From contig CM043944.1 in assembly GCA_014529385.2 (NCBI GenBank), positions 94,322,476 through 94,386,475 of the forward strand: 64,000 bases of DNA. Direction: 5' to 3'. Positions within the stretch are counted from its first letter, which is position 1, and the number at the start of each line of letters is the position of its first letter. The translations under genes and the position numbers were made by a program. Under the pieces are notes generated by a model. It did no database searches and was not told the origin of the DNA. It worked only from the letters and a program-made list of their open reading frames with translations. Below are positions 43,741 to 55,200 of the stretch, piece after piece. This DNA comes from Adiantum capillus-veneris. Taxonomy: Eukaryota > Streptophyta > Polypodiopsida > Polypodiales > Pteridaceae.

Positions 43741-45078
43741 GACCTATGACCTAATTTTCAGGGTACCAATGCAAATTTTTTGGCCCGAGGCTCCTTAGGT
43801 TTGTACACTTTTTGAATGGGAGGTGGAGTAGATTTAGTGGTTTCTGTGCTCATGAAATCATCTCGATGCTTGTATTTGCTCCTTAATGTTTTGAGTTGTA
43901 CTTGCTATCACTTGCACATTGCCGTTTGTGCCATGGGGAAATGGTACCGTGTACATCTAGTTCTGTTATTCGTGTTCAAGCTTCCAAGAAAATGCTCGAT
44001 GAGATGCAAGAATAAACGGACTTGATTTGTCAAGGAGCTCATGTCTGAATATGGTAGTCTTATTATTCCACTCACGGAACCTCAATGGGAAAGAAGGGAA
44101 AGGTACTCTTTGTGCAGGTTGGGGAAGCACATTCCTTGATGGCATTGGATGTCGGATCAAAACGATGGTGCCATTGTCTTAAGTATGCACGCGCTGATTG
44201 AATATCAAGCAATCTTGTTGTGATCACCTTGGCAGCCATATTTCAGAAGCCTTGAACTCAATATAATAGTAGACGGATCCCAGTATGTGTGAGTCTTGGA
44301 AGAAAATGGAAAATCCACCAACCCTAGCCAACTTGGCACACCCAAGAGAGGACCTACATGCCCTCTTAAAAAAGTGTCCTAAAACAATCTTACTTGATTA
44401 CCACTAGTTTGCCAGCCCACATACAAGGCTTGGAAACAATGGGAAGAATCCCCCAACTCCTAGCCAACCTGGCACACCCAGGAAATGACCTACATGACCT
44501 CTAACAAAGTGTCCTAAAACAATCTTACCTGATTACCATCTAGATTGGCAATAATGACAACATCCTTTGTAATATACATAAATGCTCATGAAAAACTCTC
44601 CTTGATCAAACGATTATTGAAAGACCATCAACAGACAAGCTTCCTTCACAAATTTTTAAAATTGCCTTTATAATCATAACAATTATTTACCTGGTGCCAA
44701 AGTCTCTCTCCCTTCAAAAGATACTTCCTTGACTTGGGTTTTGGACAAATTTCACACTCCTTGCCTCTACTTACATACAGGATGGACTTGTGATATCGAT
44801 GTTAAAGTACTTGAGTATATGTTCTTGACATAGCTGTATTCAACATTTTCGGCTGAAACATATCAGGCGAAAGTTTTGAAAACAACTTAACCTAGTACAT
44901 GATTAAAAACCTACTTAGTGGACTTAATAATAAGAAATAGCCACATCAAAAGTCAAGAACTTAACAGGTTCGACGAACATAGGGACCACGAATGGAGAAA
45001 AAGAAGTAACAACCAGAGATTTGCAGTACAATAAAGAGCACAAAATACATAATCAAACTTTTGACAAGAAAAACAAAC
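43741..45078. other. Intergenic DNA with a tandem duplication
   Basis: No recognised gene. Around 43960-44160 there are plus-strand phrases such as ASKKMLDEMQE and ELMSEYGSLIIPLTEPQWER that look protein-like, but I cannot assign them. The 44290-44555 tandem repeat is listed separately. Confidence 0.4.
44290..44555. repeat. Diverged tandem duplication, period about 136 bp
   Basis: Two adjacent copies share CTTGGAA, CCAACcCTAGCCAAC, TTGGCACACCCA, GACCTACATG and AGTGTCCTAAAACAATCTTAC. The copies have drifted, so the event is older than the 83-bp repeat at 18681. Confidence 0.88.
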
Positions 45079-47604
45079 CTCTCCCTAAGGCAACCAGCTT
45101 GCGAAGGATTGCTGAGATTGCTTGAGGAAGAACTTCCACCTGGGTATGAAACATTACAAGCAAACCAATTACTCATGGAACAGACAAAATCCAGATTCTT
45201 AACAAGGGCAGATACGCCGGCCAAAATGAGTAATAGATGCACATTTGTCTGTCGATGCATGCATGCCTGTGTGCACACTCCTTAGAATGCAACAAACATT
45301 CCCTCGATCCAATCAGCATGTGCACTAGAAAAATTTGTTGATTAGTAATTTACCTCTTATCTTGCTATATCCGCTTTTCACTTAAAGAAACGCTTCTTTT
45401 AAACCCCACCCCAAAAAAAACTACCATACATGCAAAGTTTGCTTATTGCAGAACAATGCAAGACCACGGCTGACACTTAAAATGTAACCAAGGTCTCCTT
45501 ATCACATGCAATTATTATTTGCCAAAATGTACCTAAGGTGTCACCTAACGAACAAACAAGTAAATAACCACCTCTGTTCGTTAGTACCTAGATGACACCT
45601 AGGTACTAACGAACAAACATGTATATAACCATCTCTGTTCATGTTGGTAAAATGCATAGTGGAGTGCATGTAAACATGAAAATGGTGATTTACAACAGTT
45701 ATATTGTTCACATGATGCACATACACAGAGCTAAACAATTAGTAAGTGATGGAAACAGAAATTGAGAAACATTAATATGCAGCAAATCTTTTTAGACTCG
45801 ACGAAAACTATCACAACAAATATGGTACCTGACTGGAACTGGAAACGTCAGCCCAAGCTCTGACACAATCTGACTGGTCAACTATTATAACACACTGCTT
45901 GCTTGGCCATGGTGTTAACCACCTGCAAGTAGAAAAGATTTTCCAGAAGATTAAGAAGATACCATAATGTCCCTTTGAAAGGAGCTGGCTGATTATTTAC
46001 CTTGGCAATAGTATGTGCAGCACCTCCACCCTGAAGAAAATTAGAAATGGGCATAAGCCTTCAAAGAAACATCATAGTGAGGCTTCTTAAATATCACAAC
46101 AGATGCTTTTGGGTTAAGGTTTTTTGACTAAGAAAACGGAAGATCACAAGACAATTGATACCCACTCCCCTTTATTAGATTCATGGATGAATCAACTTCA
46201 TCAGCCCCATCAAACGCTAAGTCCACTGTGTTCACATCATTGAGATCAGCCTGGACACCATCTGATAAGCATTAAAAAACATTCACAAATTATATCTAGC
46301 TGAAAAAGTGAAAGCCTCACAGTTTTGAGGCCAAACTGCCGACCAAGTACTCTCATTGGTAGCTCACTCCAACTCCAACTACATCTTTTAGCTACCGGTA
46401 AGACAGTACTGAATAAAAATAATTAAAATAAAAGCCTAAATATTTACACCCAACACATATTTTGATTGCAAACACATTTTCTAATTAATGTACTTATACT
46501 GACAGCAAACAAAACTCAACTCCTTACAGAGTGGCTCTCTAACACTCCTCAAAAGGCTTTTCATTCTCAAGTGCATTGTACTTGCACAGGCAGGAATATT
46601 TTGCATTTATCAAGTATAAGTGTATGCATAAGCTTCCTCGCCACAAAGAACCACCAATAAGTAACCATGCATACACCTTCACGAACAAGAGCTTTTGACA
46701 CCTCAAAAATGAAGATACTAAACTATCACTGTATGGCAGAGTAAGCAACACCCGAGTACACTGTACAAACATTTGATGCCATGAAAATAAAGACACTAAT
46801 GGCTAAAAACAAGATAACTTCAAGACATTGCTCTCGCGGATAAAATCTAGCCTTAGGAGATTGGAATTAAAGTAGGAAAAAGAGGTTCCATACAAGAAAT
46901 GAAGCTAGCATGACCCTTGACCCGACTGTACCTTGCCTTTCTGAATAAGTTTTCCCATTTCCTCTATGGCTAGTGACGATGTGCTTCCAGTTCCCAGTCC
47001 TACAATCATTCCTGGCTTTACAGGTTCGACCACCTTCTTTGCAACAGCTCTTTTCATAGAGACCTGCACAGCTGGATCAACAGCTGCAAATCGAAAAGGT
47101 CAAAAGCTTGGAGGAAGAGACTGTACAATCGAACTTGACAATTTTGTATGAGCACAGCACATACTGTAGATCTCATCTAAGGCTTCATGTAAGCACAGCG
47201 TAACCAAATTCAAAATGTACATGCAAAATATTAGAAAGCGTAACTGCGTCATTCTATACTTACTGCTTCCAAACCAGCCTAACATATGCTCTCACAATGT
47301 TTGAAGCTGCTTTCCTCAGATTCAATACAACTGAGATCTTCACCCACCCAATTGTAGATTTTTTATAGCTAGATGGAATTCCTCAAAGCACACAAAAATC
47401 AAACAGCTCCATCCGCCTGGGAAACTGACGATCCAACAGAAAAAATTGCAGCAAATTGAAAGGCAGCTTACTGGCAAGTTCTAAAGAAGCCTTGAAAGAG
47501 CGAGACAAGGGGAAATGGGGCCTGCGGGAGCACAGGAGGCTATGCTCTGTATGAAGCGAGAAAGCCTTCTGAGAGGAAATGCTGAATGAGAAGCGTCGTG
47601 TTTG
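45079..47604 (-). pseudogene. RPI: Ribose-5-phosphate isomerase (RpiA family), seven exons, disrupted
   Basis: The enzyme interconverts ribose-5-phosphate and ribulose-5-phosphate in the Calvin and pentose-phosphate pathways. Exons (minus): E1 47604-47472 (Ser/Arg-rich, transit-peptide-like), E2 47083-46932 (GMIVGLGTGSTSSLAIEEMG), E3 46391-46321, E4 46250-46170 (DLAFDGADEVD), E5 46030-46001 (GGGAAHTIAK), E6 45922-45834 (VIIVDQSD, LTFPVP), E7 45139-45079 (VEVLPQAISAILRKL). Introns have GT-AG ends and matching phases, except that the E4 donor reads AAG|GGGAGT instead of GT. E3 is one base short (71 instead of 72). E6 has two extra single bases. No ATG opens E1 in frame, and the final C-terminal exons are not found. 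Motifs look closer to the cyanobacterial-type enzyme than to the plant type I remember (inference). Sequencing errors could mimic the indels. Confidence 0.85.
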
Positions 47605-47650
47605 TCAGGCAAGGAAGGGAGGAGGGCCGTGTCGGAGTCCCTCTCAAGGC

Positions 47651-47677
47651 TGTGTGTGTGTGTGTGTGTGTGTGTGT
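47651..47677. repeat. (TG)n microsatellite
   Basis: 27-bp TG run just upstream (minus-strand sense) of the first RPI exon, in what would be the 5' region of that gene. Confidence 0.95.
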
Positions 47678-47801
47678 TTTGTCACCGTCACCGTCACACC
47701 GCCGCGTGTGTATCACGTGCGTATTGCTGCTGATGCTGGTAGCTGCATTGTTCCCAACCCGCAGCGATAAATCCAGAGGCTCCCAAAGTATCACACGACC
47801 G

Positions 47802-48010
47802 GCCTCAGCATTATATGACACGGGATATTAAAGGAAGCCGAGACGGTGGTATCAATGGATCAAAAGTATTAAAGGAAGCCGAGACGGTGGTATCAATGGA
47901 TCAAAAGTGGGACGAGGATTCTAGAGCGATCTCGGCCGTCCACGCAAGCAAAAAAAAGGTAAACATGGGCATAAAAAGTAAACATGGACGCAAACCTACG
48001 TGGAGCAGTC
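47802..48010 (+). repeat. Left TIR of the MULE, with internal 41-bp tandem duplication
   Basis: The unit at 47827-47867 is repeated exactly at 47868-47908. Apart from this, it pairs with the right TIR over its whole length. Confidence 0.85.
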
Positions 48011-48529
48011 CGAGCAGGCACGCTCGTAAGAAAAAGCTTTCGTTGAGGGGCAAGGATCTCCATGTTGGCAAAGTCGTACGCTGCATGAGGATTTCGGGGA
48101 GTGAGTTGCATGCATAGGATGAGGGGGAGCTTGGAGGAAGGGGTTTGCGGGCACATGACGGCAAGAGTGGCTCCAAGTGGGGGAGGCCCTCGATCTCTGT
48201 TTGCATTGTTGTGCGCCTCTTGCGCAAGGCAGGGGAGCTCGGTGGAAGGTGGTCAAGCCTACATGCCTCAGAAAAGTGGGCCTCCTTCTGCAAACAACAC
48301 AGAGGACAGTCAGTCACATGGCCTATCTCAGAGATGCATGAGCGGAGGAGGAGCAGGGGGAGGATTTGCGCCAACAGGGTAGTGGGCAAGGGGAGAAAGG
48401 GTCCGCGCCTCAGTTTTTGCGAGCATCACCTTACTCAAGGCATGCCAAATGTTGCAGAGGATTGCAATGGCCCTGTGTAGGCCTACTGGGGGAATGAAGA
48501 AGGGGGGCACACAAAGAAAATAGTCCCCA

Positions 48530-49222
48530 ATGTCTCCACAAGCAACTCAAAGCAGCCCAGGGCTCCTCTCCATCGGTCATGCAAAGCAGCCCACATTGCG
48601 TGGCAAAAAGCTGTTTGAGTCTGCAGTAGCCAATGTACGGTGCAAAAAGCTAGAGGGCCTTTTCAAGGAGGGCTTGATGGATGATGGGGGGGAGACGAAC
48701 TCTTGGAAACATGCTAGCAACTCTTTTGCCGAAGAGGAAGACAAGAATCCCGATGAAAGTCGTGGTGTAGGGGCCAGCAATCGAGATGCACAAAAAGATG
48801 ATTCTGTTGTGAATGAAGGTAGAAATGGGAAAAGGTTTCAAGCAAGCCATGCAAATATACTGCCTAGGTTGTATATGGAGGTTCTTTTTCCAGATGGAAG
48901 GCTTGCACGACAATCTAGAGCCAGTAAGGAATGTCCAAATAAATTCCATTTTGAGCTTGTTAGGTGGCGGATGGAGAGGCACCTCAAAAGAGATCATGGC
49001 TTGGATGTACAGATCCCATTACGAAAAGCAAGTGGTGCTTTGAATGTGCCAATGGGTTCAAGAGGCAAAGCACCCGAAACACAGCATGACAAGCATCACT
49101 GGCAAAAGAGCACGGAGGCACTTTTTAAGAGCAAAGAAAGAAAATGGTCATTGAATGTGAAGAAGGCTAAGAAACTCCATGGCTTACGAGCGGAGGAGAA
49201 ATGGGATAAGTTGAATCCCAAG

Positions 49223-49265
<43 letters not shown>

Positions 49266-49405
49266 GTCAATTTTTTGTACATACAATTGTTGGAATTATA
49301 AGTGGAGACAAATTATCATGCATCAAAAAATTCCTATTATGGTGGAGAAAAATGCAAGAAAAATCAGTAATAATTCAACATCACAGAAAAGGAATGCCGA
49401 GGTAG
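48530..49405 (+). CDS. Hypothetical protein ORF inside the MULE (291 codons)
   Basis: This is the longest open frame in the window outside the retroelements. The product is basic and hydrophilic, with an acidic middle (FAEEEDKNPDESRG) and a segment FELVRWRMERHLKRDHGL. Near the end a (CA)n repeat (about 49227-49263) encodes alternating Thr-His. I do not recognise a domain or family. It could be a host gene fragment captured by the MULE, a remnant of an accessory transposon protein, or a chance frame. No introns or upstream signals were identified. The start at 48530 is simply the first ATG. Confidence 0.35.
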
Positions 49406-50267
49406 GGGACAGCCATGAGTATTTAGTGGGCTAGAAGAAAGCTGCCTACGATGGAGTCGTAGCACAAGTTAGATTATTTTAAAATTACCAAAAGGCTTCG
49501 AAAAATGGCAAGAAGTTAAGATTGGACAAAGCAAGTAACCTTTTTCAAACAATTTTAAATCTCTCAAAATGCCTGGTAAAGTTTAAGAGTTGGGCAGATT
49601 AATATCAGCTCAGCTCCAATAGAATTTTATTTCCAGATGGTACAACAATGAAGTAGATATGTGGACATGCGAGTGTAGCTTGAGCTTCTCCAATAGCACC
49701 CTCCTTTAGCGCAATCTAGGGCTCCAACACATGCTAGCTTTGAGGATATGGTGGATTCACCTTTAAAGGGAAGTGCAAGGTGGACTGATGGCTGTCATCC
49801 ACAAGTTAATATAACCATCAACTCCATCATGCATCGCATTGACTAAATACCATCACATCCCTACTAATTTCATCTTGGTCCAGTAGCAAAGCACATTGCT
49901 CCCCTCATGCATTTGGCACACACACACAAAAGAAACAGCAAAGAGAGCTACCCTCATCACAGAATGTACCTTGTTCCCTTGTTCCATTGATGGAATCTTT
50001 ACACAGTTGCCTTACTTGCCCCTTGCTCGGGAAGCCTTGCACCCTTGAACGCTTACTCCATGGGCATGATTACTCCATGGACATCATGTATTGTGTCAGG
50101 TTGCCCAACATACTCACTCGCTCGTCCCCTTCCTCTTGATTGATCGATGTCTTACTCGCCAATTCAAATTTTACCATCGAGCCACTTGTAGGGAAATTTC
50201 AAAGTTCCTCGCCACTTAGACTCCACCTCAACACATTTTTGCCACCGTGGCCCAACTCCCCCGCTTG

Positions 50268-50433
50268 ACAGCTCCACGTAGGCCCGACGTCCATGTTTAC
50301 TTTTTACGCCCATGTTTACTTTTTTTACTTGCATGTACGGTCAAGATCGTTTTGGAATCCGCGCCTGGCTTCCAATCCATTGATCCCCTCATATGGGCTT
50401 CCTTTAATATCTGATGTCATATAGTGCTGAGGC
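50268..50433 (-). repeat. Right TIR of the MULE
   Basis: Inverted partner of 47802-48010, 166 bp, without the 41-bp duplication. Confidence 0.85.
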
Positions 50434-51624
50434 ATGACCGACAAGGGAACACAGAGGATGTCAATGGCAAGATAGAACAAAAAAGTGCATGTCCATCACA
50501 ACATGTTTTGTTCACCCTGGATTGTTTGTGGACGGACAGTCTTTTGATTTGCCCATCCAAAACAAATTTATTAAGTTTATTTAAAATTGCGTAAAATGAG
50601 TAACCTGAGCTCTAACTCTAGTCTACAATGCACACTATGATAACTCGTAAGTAACATTTCATAAAATGTGGCCAATACAAGTGTCCAAGGGTCACTGCCT
50701 AGTGTGGCGGGTCACTACCATGTTGGCTGGACAAATCAAAAACCTAAGAATCAATTCTCTGGTTTTCTTTGCTGCCTACGTATAGGGAGAAATTTACCCC
50801 ATGCCACTTGCATAGAATAACCAGGGTCCAGAAAGTGATCTCCTGTGTATAACCTACAAAAAGTCCAAACTATAGAGCATCTGCTTGTGATTGAGCCGAG
50901 TTACAACATATGACTTATGAGGCTTCAACCTTGAGGACCTTTGTGCAGTAGCACTACATACCTGTAGACTGTGAGGCAGTGGAAGGCCAAGGCAAGCGCA
51001 GAGTATCTGCCACATATGGCAACCTGAGCATTGAGCAAGTTGTAGCATGCCTCGATTGAGGCATGGGCGGCTTAAGGAACCTTGTATCTACATTTTCAAG
51101 GATTAATCTCTTGTGTTGCATGCAAATCTGTGCAACTTGTCATGTGAGGTTCTTGGGTTACAAGAACCACAAGCAGATGCTTTTCCATGTGATTATAGTT
51201 CATTTTTTCCATCATTTGTGAGTGTAGATTGCAAGACTTTGGGTTCGTGATTCTTGAACGAGGAAAGACGAAGATTCACGAGGGTTATTGAAGCCTCTAT
51301 ATGCCTCTTTTTTAGTCTCTCAACTTGAGAGCTATTCAAAGCTCTGTATGTGTAATAAACTTGGTCTTGACTCTCATCCTTGAGTTATTGAAATGGGCGA
51401 TTTTAGGTAGTAGATACAAGGACAATTTTCACAAGCATCTTGAGTTTGGTAATTACACCAAGATGCAAGAGGTGCACACTTGAGGCTTCACGACATTACA
51501 TCTTGCAAACTTTACTCGTTGTACTACCAATTACAAGTTACCAGGTACTACGTTTCTTTGAATTTTGAGCTATATTTCACTTCGGTGAATGTATCCATCA
51601 TAAAAAAACATTGAATTCTTAAGT
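50434..51624. other. Intergenic DNA, no gene seen
   Basis: Between the MULE and element F. Only short frames; nothing recognisable on either strand. Confidence 0.5.
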
Positions 51625-52314
51625 TGTAATGGAAATTGCCTATGAACTTTGAGAGTAGCAGAATTAGGAAATTAGATAAACCACTTTTGTGAGATTACTT
51701 TGTGATCATAACTGGTGAACTTAATTGATGGTAGCAACATAATGGTACTTAGTTAACTTAGCATGAACAATACTTTTTCAAGAGAGAGAGTTTAGAGAAC
51801 ATTACAATAGTTGAGGACCGGATTCATATGGAGCCGGTCCCCCCTTCAATAGGCATTTGTATTATAGTTTCTCCCATCAAGAGAGACTCGGTACAATACA
51901 ATCTTTGTGTTCCTTGTGACCTAGGTGATGCAATGAAGACGGAAAGCTTCATGCATCACAAACATAACATAAACTTTGTAGAAAGCATTAACTATCCCAA
52001 GCCTCAGTCCTAAGACCTCAAACACTTTTGAAGGTGGAGAGAGCTAGCTGGGGATGAGGGTAGGGAAGACGAAAAAGAAACATTCCATAGGAGAAAGAAA
52101 TAGTTCTTCACTTATCATCACTCTTCTTGCTAGCATACATAATAGCATAGTAATGAAGATGGAGAAGATGGCAAGCTTAAGCACTGAAGCATGGCTCTTG
52201 GTTGGATTTGCATTCCATAGCCAAGAGTGTTGGTGTAGGCTCTCACTTCTCACAAGCTTGGAGAAGGAGATGGAGTTCCTCTACTTTCACCAAGTGAGAA
52301 TGAATCCACAAAAT

Positions 52315-52352
<38 letters not shown>

Positions 52353-53324
52353 CCCCCAGCACACCCCTTGCTTGCTTAGGGCGAGTTCTACCCTTTTGTC
52401 ATGTCTCAAGCTCATTGGACCCCTCTCCCCCTAGCCAATCACATGCATCATGCATTTCAAGGACATGGGTAGTCTTTGGACAAGTGTCCTCCTTAACCCT
52501 TAGAGAGAGACAGCTTGAAAATATCTAGATATTTGTTGGATGTAACTAGAAGCTCATTGGACTCCTCTTTAGTCCAACCAATAGCATTCCAACACACCAT
52601 GTGGCTAAGCATAGGGAGAGTCTGACATGTGTTCCATGTGCCCCTTGAGAAAAGGGTGCACTTTGGGTGAGTGGGAGGTTAAGTCAACGATTCCCCTAAT
52701 TGTGGGGCTTTCCCCCTCCTTTGTAGGGTCTCTTTTTGACTCAAGCACCTCACTTCTCAAGCACCTTCCTCATCATCAAGCATGACAAGCACCTCAATCA
52801 CCTTAGTCATCAAGCACGACAAGCATCTCAAGCACCTTAGTCAACAAGCACGACAAGCACCTCAAGCACCTTAGTCAGCAAACACGACAAGCACCTCAAG
52901 CTCAGGTCGGGTTCCCACCTCAAGCTCGGCCCTAGCTTGCCTAAGGTCAAAGGACTTTTAACACTAACTATTGGAGGTCTTTAATGAAGTTAAACCTAAG
53001 GTCTTTTAAGCTCCATTAGATGCACGTTGCTCTTTGATAGACTACCTCCTTTTGGACCTGTATTGAGATGTAACCATCTCTCCTCTTGGTCTCCTTCTGA
53101 GATAAGTTTAGAAGCACTTATTGCTCATTGCTCTTTGGTAGACCATCTCCTTTTAGACCCGTATTGAGATGCAACCATCTCTCCTTTTGGTCCCCTGCTG
53201 CTGAGATAGGTCTAGAAGCACATGTCTCTATTCTAACTCTTGTTCCCGTTTATTCTCCCACATTAAAAGATCAGTTTAATATGAGAAAATCATTTGGGTA
53301 AGCTAGATATTAGATTTTATGACA
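51625..53324 (-). repeat. 3' LTR of element F (1700 bp)
   Basis: Minus strand starts TGTCATAAAATCTAATATC at 53324 and ends CAATTTCCATTACA at 51625. It contains internal repeats: a tandem pair with period 101 bp (about 53020-53220), a minisatellite of a roughly 36-bp AAGCACGACAAGCACCTCA-type unit (about 52780-52905) and a (TG)n run (52318-52350). The purine tract AAGAGAGAGGCAA adjoins at 53325-53339. Confidence 0.88.
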
Positions 53325-53879
53325 TTGCCTCTCTCTTGAAATCATAATCGTCCTCGACTTTGAGGTAGAGAAGATAAAGCCTAGTCATTAGTCCATGTTT
53401 CTTAGTGGATAGAGGATCCCTTTTTACCCTTCGACATCATTCCAAGATGGATGACTAATCCATTTGGTGCTTGGGAGACATAGCTGCCGCAAGCATGTTT
53501 GCTCTTTAGTCCATATCATACTTCCAAACTAGAGTGACAAGTTCTACTTGGTGTGTGAGACGTAGTCACAACAAACATGATCCTAAGCATGCATACTATT
53601 TAAATTTGTACACAATAAAAAGATAACTAGTCTTATAAGACAAAAACATTTTTCATATGCTTACTCTAGTGCAGCATTGTAAGCATTGACAAGGTTCATA
53701 TTATCCTTAAGTTAAGTTCCTTGCATTCATTTAGCATCTTTAAAAGGATAATTTTTTAACTTGATAAGGTATCGTCAAATAATCTTACCATTTCTTAATA
53801 CCTTGTCTTCATGTCATAGGATGGACTCGGATTGAAGTACTTCTTCTTAATCTTCAATTTTTGGAGGGTCTGCAACTAT

Positions 53880-55200
53880 TGCTTTTTTTTTATGGTGCTT
53901 CTTTGTAAGGCTTACGTAGGCTCTCATGGAAAACATGGTGCATGAGCCAACGGTTGGGCAACTTTAATTGATAATCCATCTCATTGGTTGGCTTAAGAAT
54001 TCAAAAAGGACCATAGTATCTTTTTGCTAGTTTAGCATAATACTTTTGGTGGCCCGAAGGATTCTTGCCCATAGTATGCCTTAGATGAGCCTTGAGAAAC
54101 TTTAGCAAGACCCAATCATTTTTCTTTAAGGCTAAGGCTCTTCTATGCTTATTAGGAGCAGCCCTTTTTGCCTTTGCTTTGAGATGGATATAACCTCTTT
54201 AATCTTTGGAAAGATTCTTGTGAGTCTCGGCTATATTCATCAGCATGCAAAGATCTTCCCATGTACTTAAAGTAGTAAGGGACTTTTGGATCTTCCCTCT
54301 TCAACCTTGAAAGGTGCTTTCCTCATAGAAGTATGCACAATGTCATTGTACGCATACTCTATAAGAGGTAGGTACTTCTATCATTGAGAACGTTGATCTA
54401 CTTCCATGACATAGGCTTTTAGTAGATTCAAGAATCATTAGATTAGTTATTTCACTTTGGTCATCCGTTTGTGGATGATAGGCCAAAAGAGAAATTTAAT
54501 CTACTTCTTAGATTCCAAAATAGACCCTTCTAGAAATAACTGGTCATTCTAGGATCTTTGTCCGACACTATGGATGTTGGAAAGCCATGATGCTTGAAAA
54601 TTTGAGATCTGAAGAGGGTTGCCATTTGATGTGCCTTAATATCTTTTGATAGGCATAGAGTGTGTTTTCTTGTTAAGCCTATCGAGTGAAACAATCCAAG
54701 TTGCTCCCCTCGATCAAGTTTTAACTTTTGGTATACCACGTAATTTGAAACATACTTTTGTATGTTTAATTTTCATGGTAGACCAACAAAAATACATTTC
54801 TACTCCTCGAAGAGTAGACTATGGAATCCCTCTTTGCCCCGCATAAGGAGAAGTATGGGATTCATACATAACTTTCTTATTGTATGGGTGATTAACACGT
54901 AGCCTATTGCCGTTTGGAAGATAACCATCCTTCAAGGTGAATGGTTCTTTTTTCTTCCCTATTGTAAAGTCTGTAATTACGTACTTAAAGTTTTGGTCAG
55001 TAGCATACTCATCTATCATAAAATATAGATCATTGTGAGTTTCTATAGACACCACATTTACCCTTGGTCGTTGTTGTGAAAGTGCATCGACCACTTGATT
55101 GTGCTTGCCAGCAATGTGAGTAATATGAAATTTAAACTGCAAAAAGAAAAATTTCCCACCTCATTTGTTTGTTGGAGAGCTTGGTTTGCGTCATGAAGTT
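53880..55200 (-). pseudogene. Element F integrase and end of RNase H
   Basis: RNase H end and linker at 55142-54819 (FKFHITHIAGKHNQVVDALS, GYLPNGNRLRVNHPYNKK, SHTSPYAGQRGIP, the last being the start of the integrase zinc finger). Integrase core at about 54740-54480 (HQMATLFRSQIFKHHGFPTS, IVSDKDPRMTSYF), C-terminal text at about 54060-53920 (RYYGPF, NEMDYQLKLPNRWLMHHVFH). Several frames are needed. No chromodomain was recognised downstream. Confidence 0.8.

Larger units (their letters stand above)
47802..50433. mobile_element. Mutator-like element (MULE) with long terminal inverted repeats
   Basis: The left end (47802-48010) and right end (50433-50268, inverted) share about 167 bp, from GCCTCAGCA, through ATATTAAAGGAAGCC and AAGTAAACATGG to CCTACGTGGAGC. 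The left copy is longer because of a 41-bp tandem duplication. Long TIRs, a size of 2.6 kb and imperfect flanking repeats (ACGACCG left, ATGACCG right) fit a non-autonomous Mutator-like element. No transposase (MULE/SWIM domain) was recognised inside. Confidence 0.78.

Noticed and set aside
44961-45285. ORFs on both strands across 44961-45285 as independent genes
   Set aside because: They are shadows: the supported signal there is the 61-bp seventh exon of the RPI remnant in a different minus-strand frame.
47893-48510. Several overlapping ORFs on both strands in the left part of the MULE
   Set aside because: They overlap each other in all frames in GC-rich sequence, show no domain, and partly lie in the TIR and its tandem duplication.
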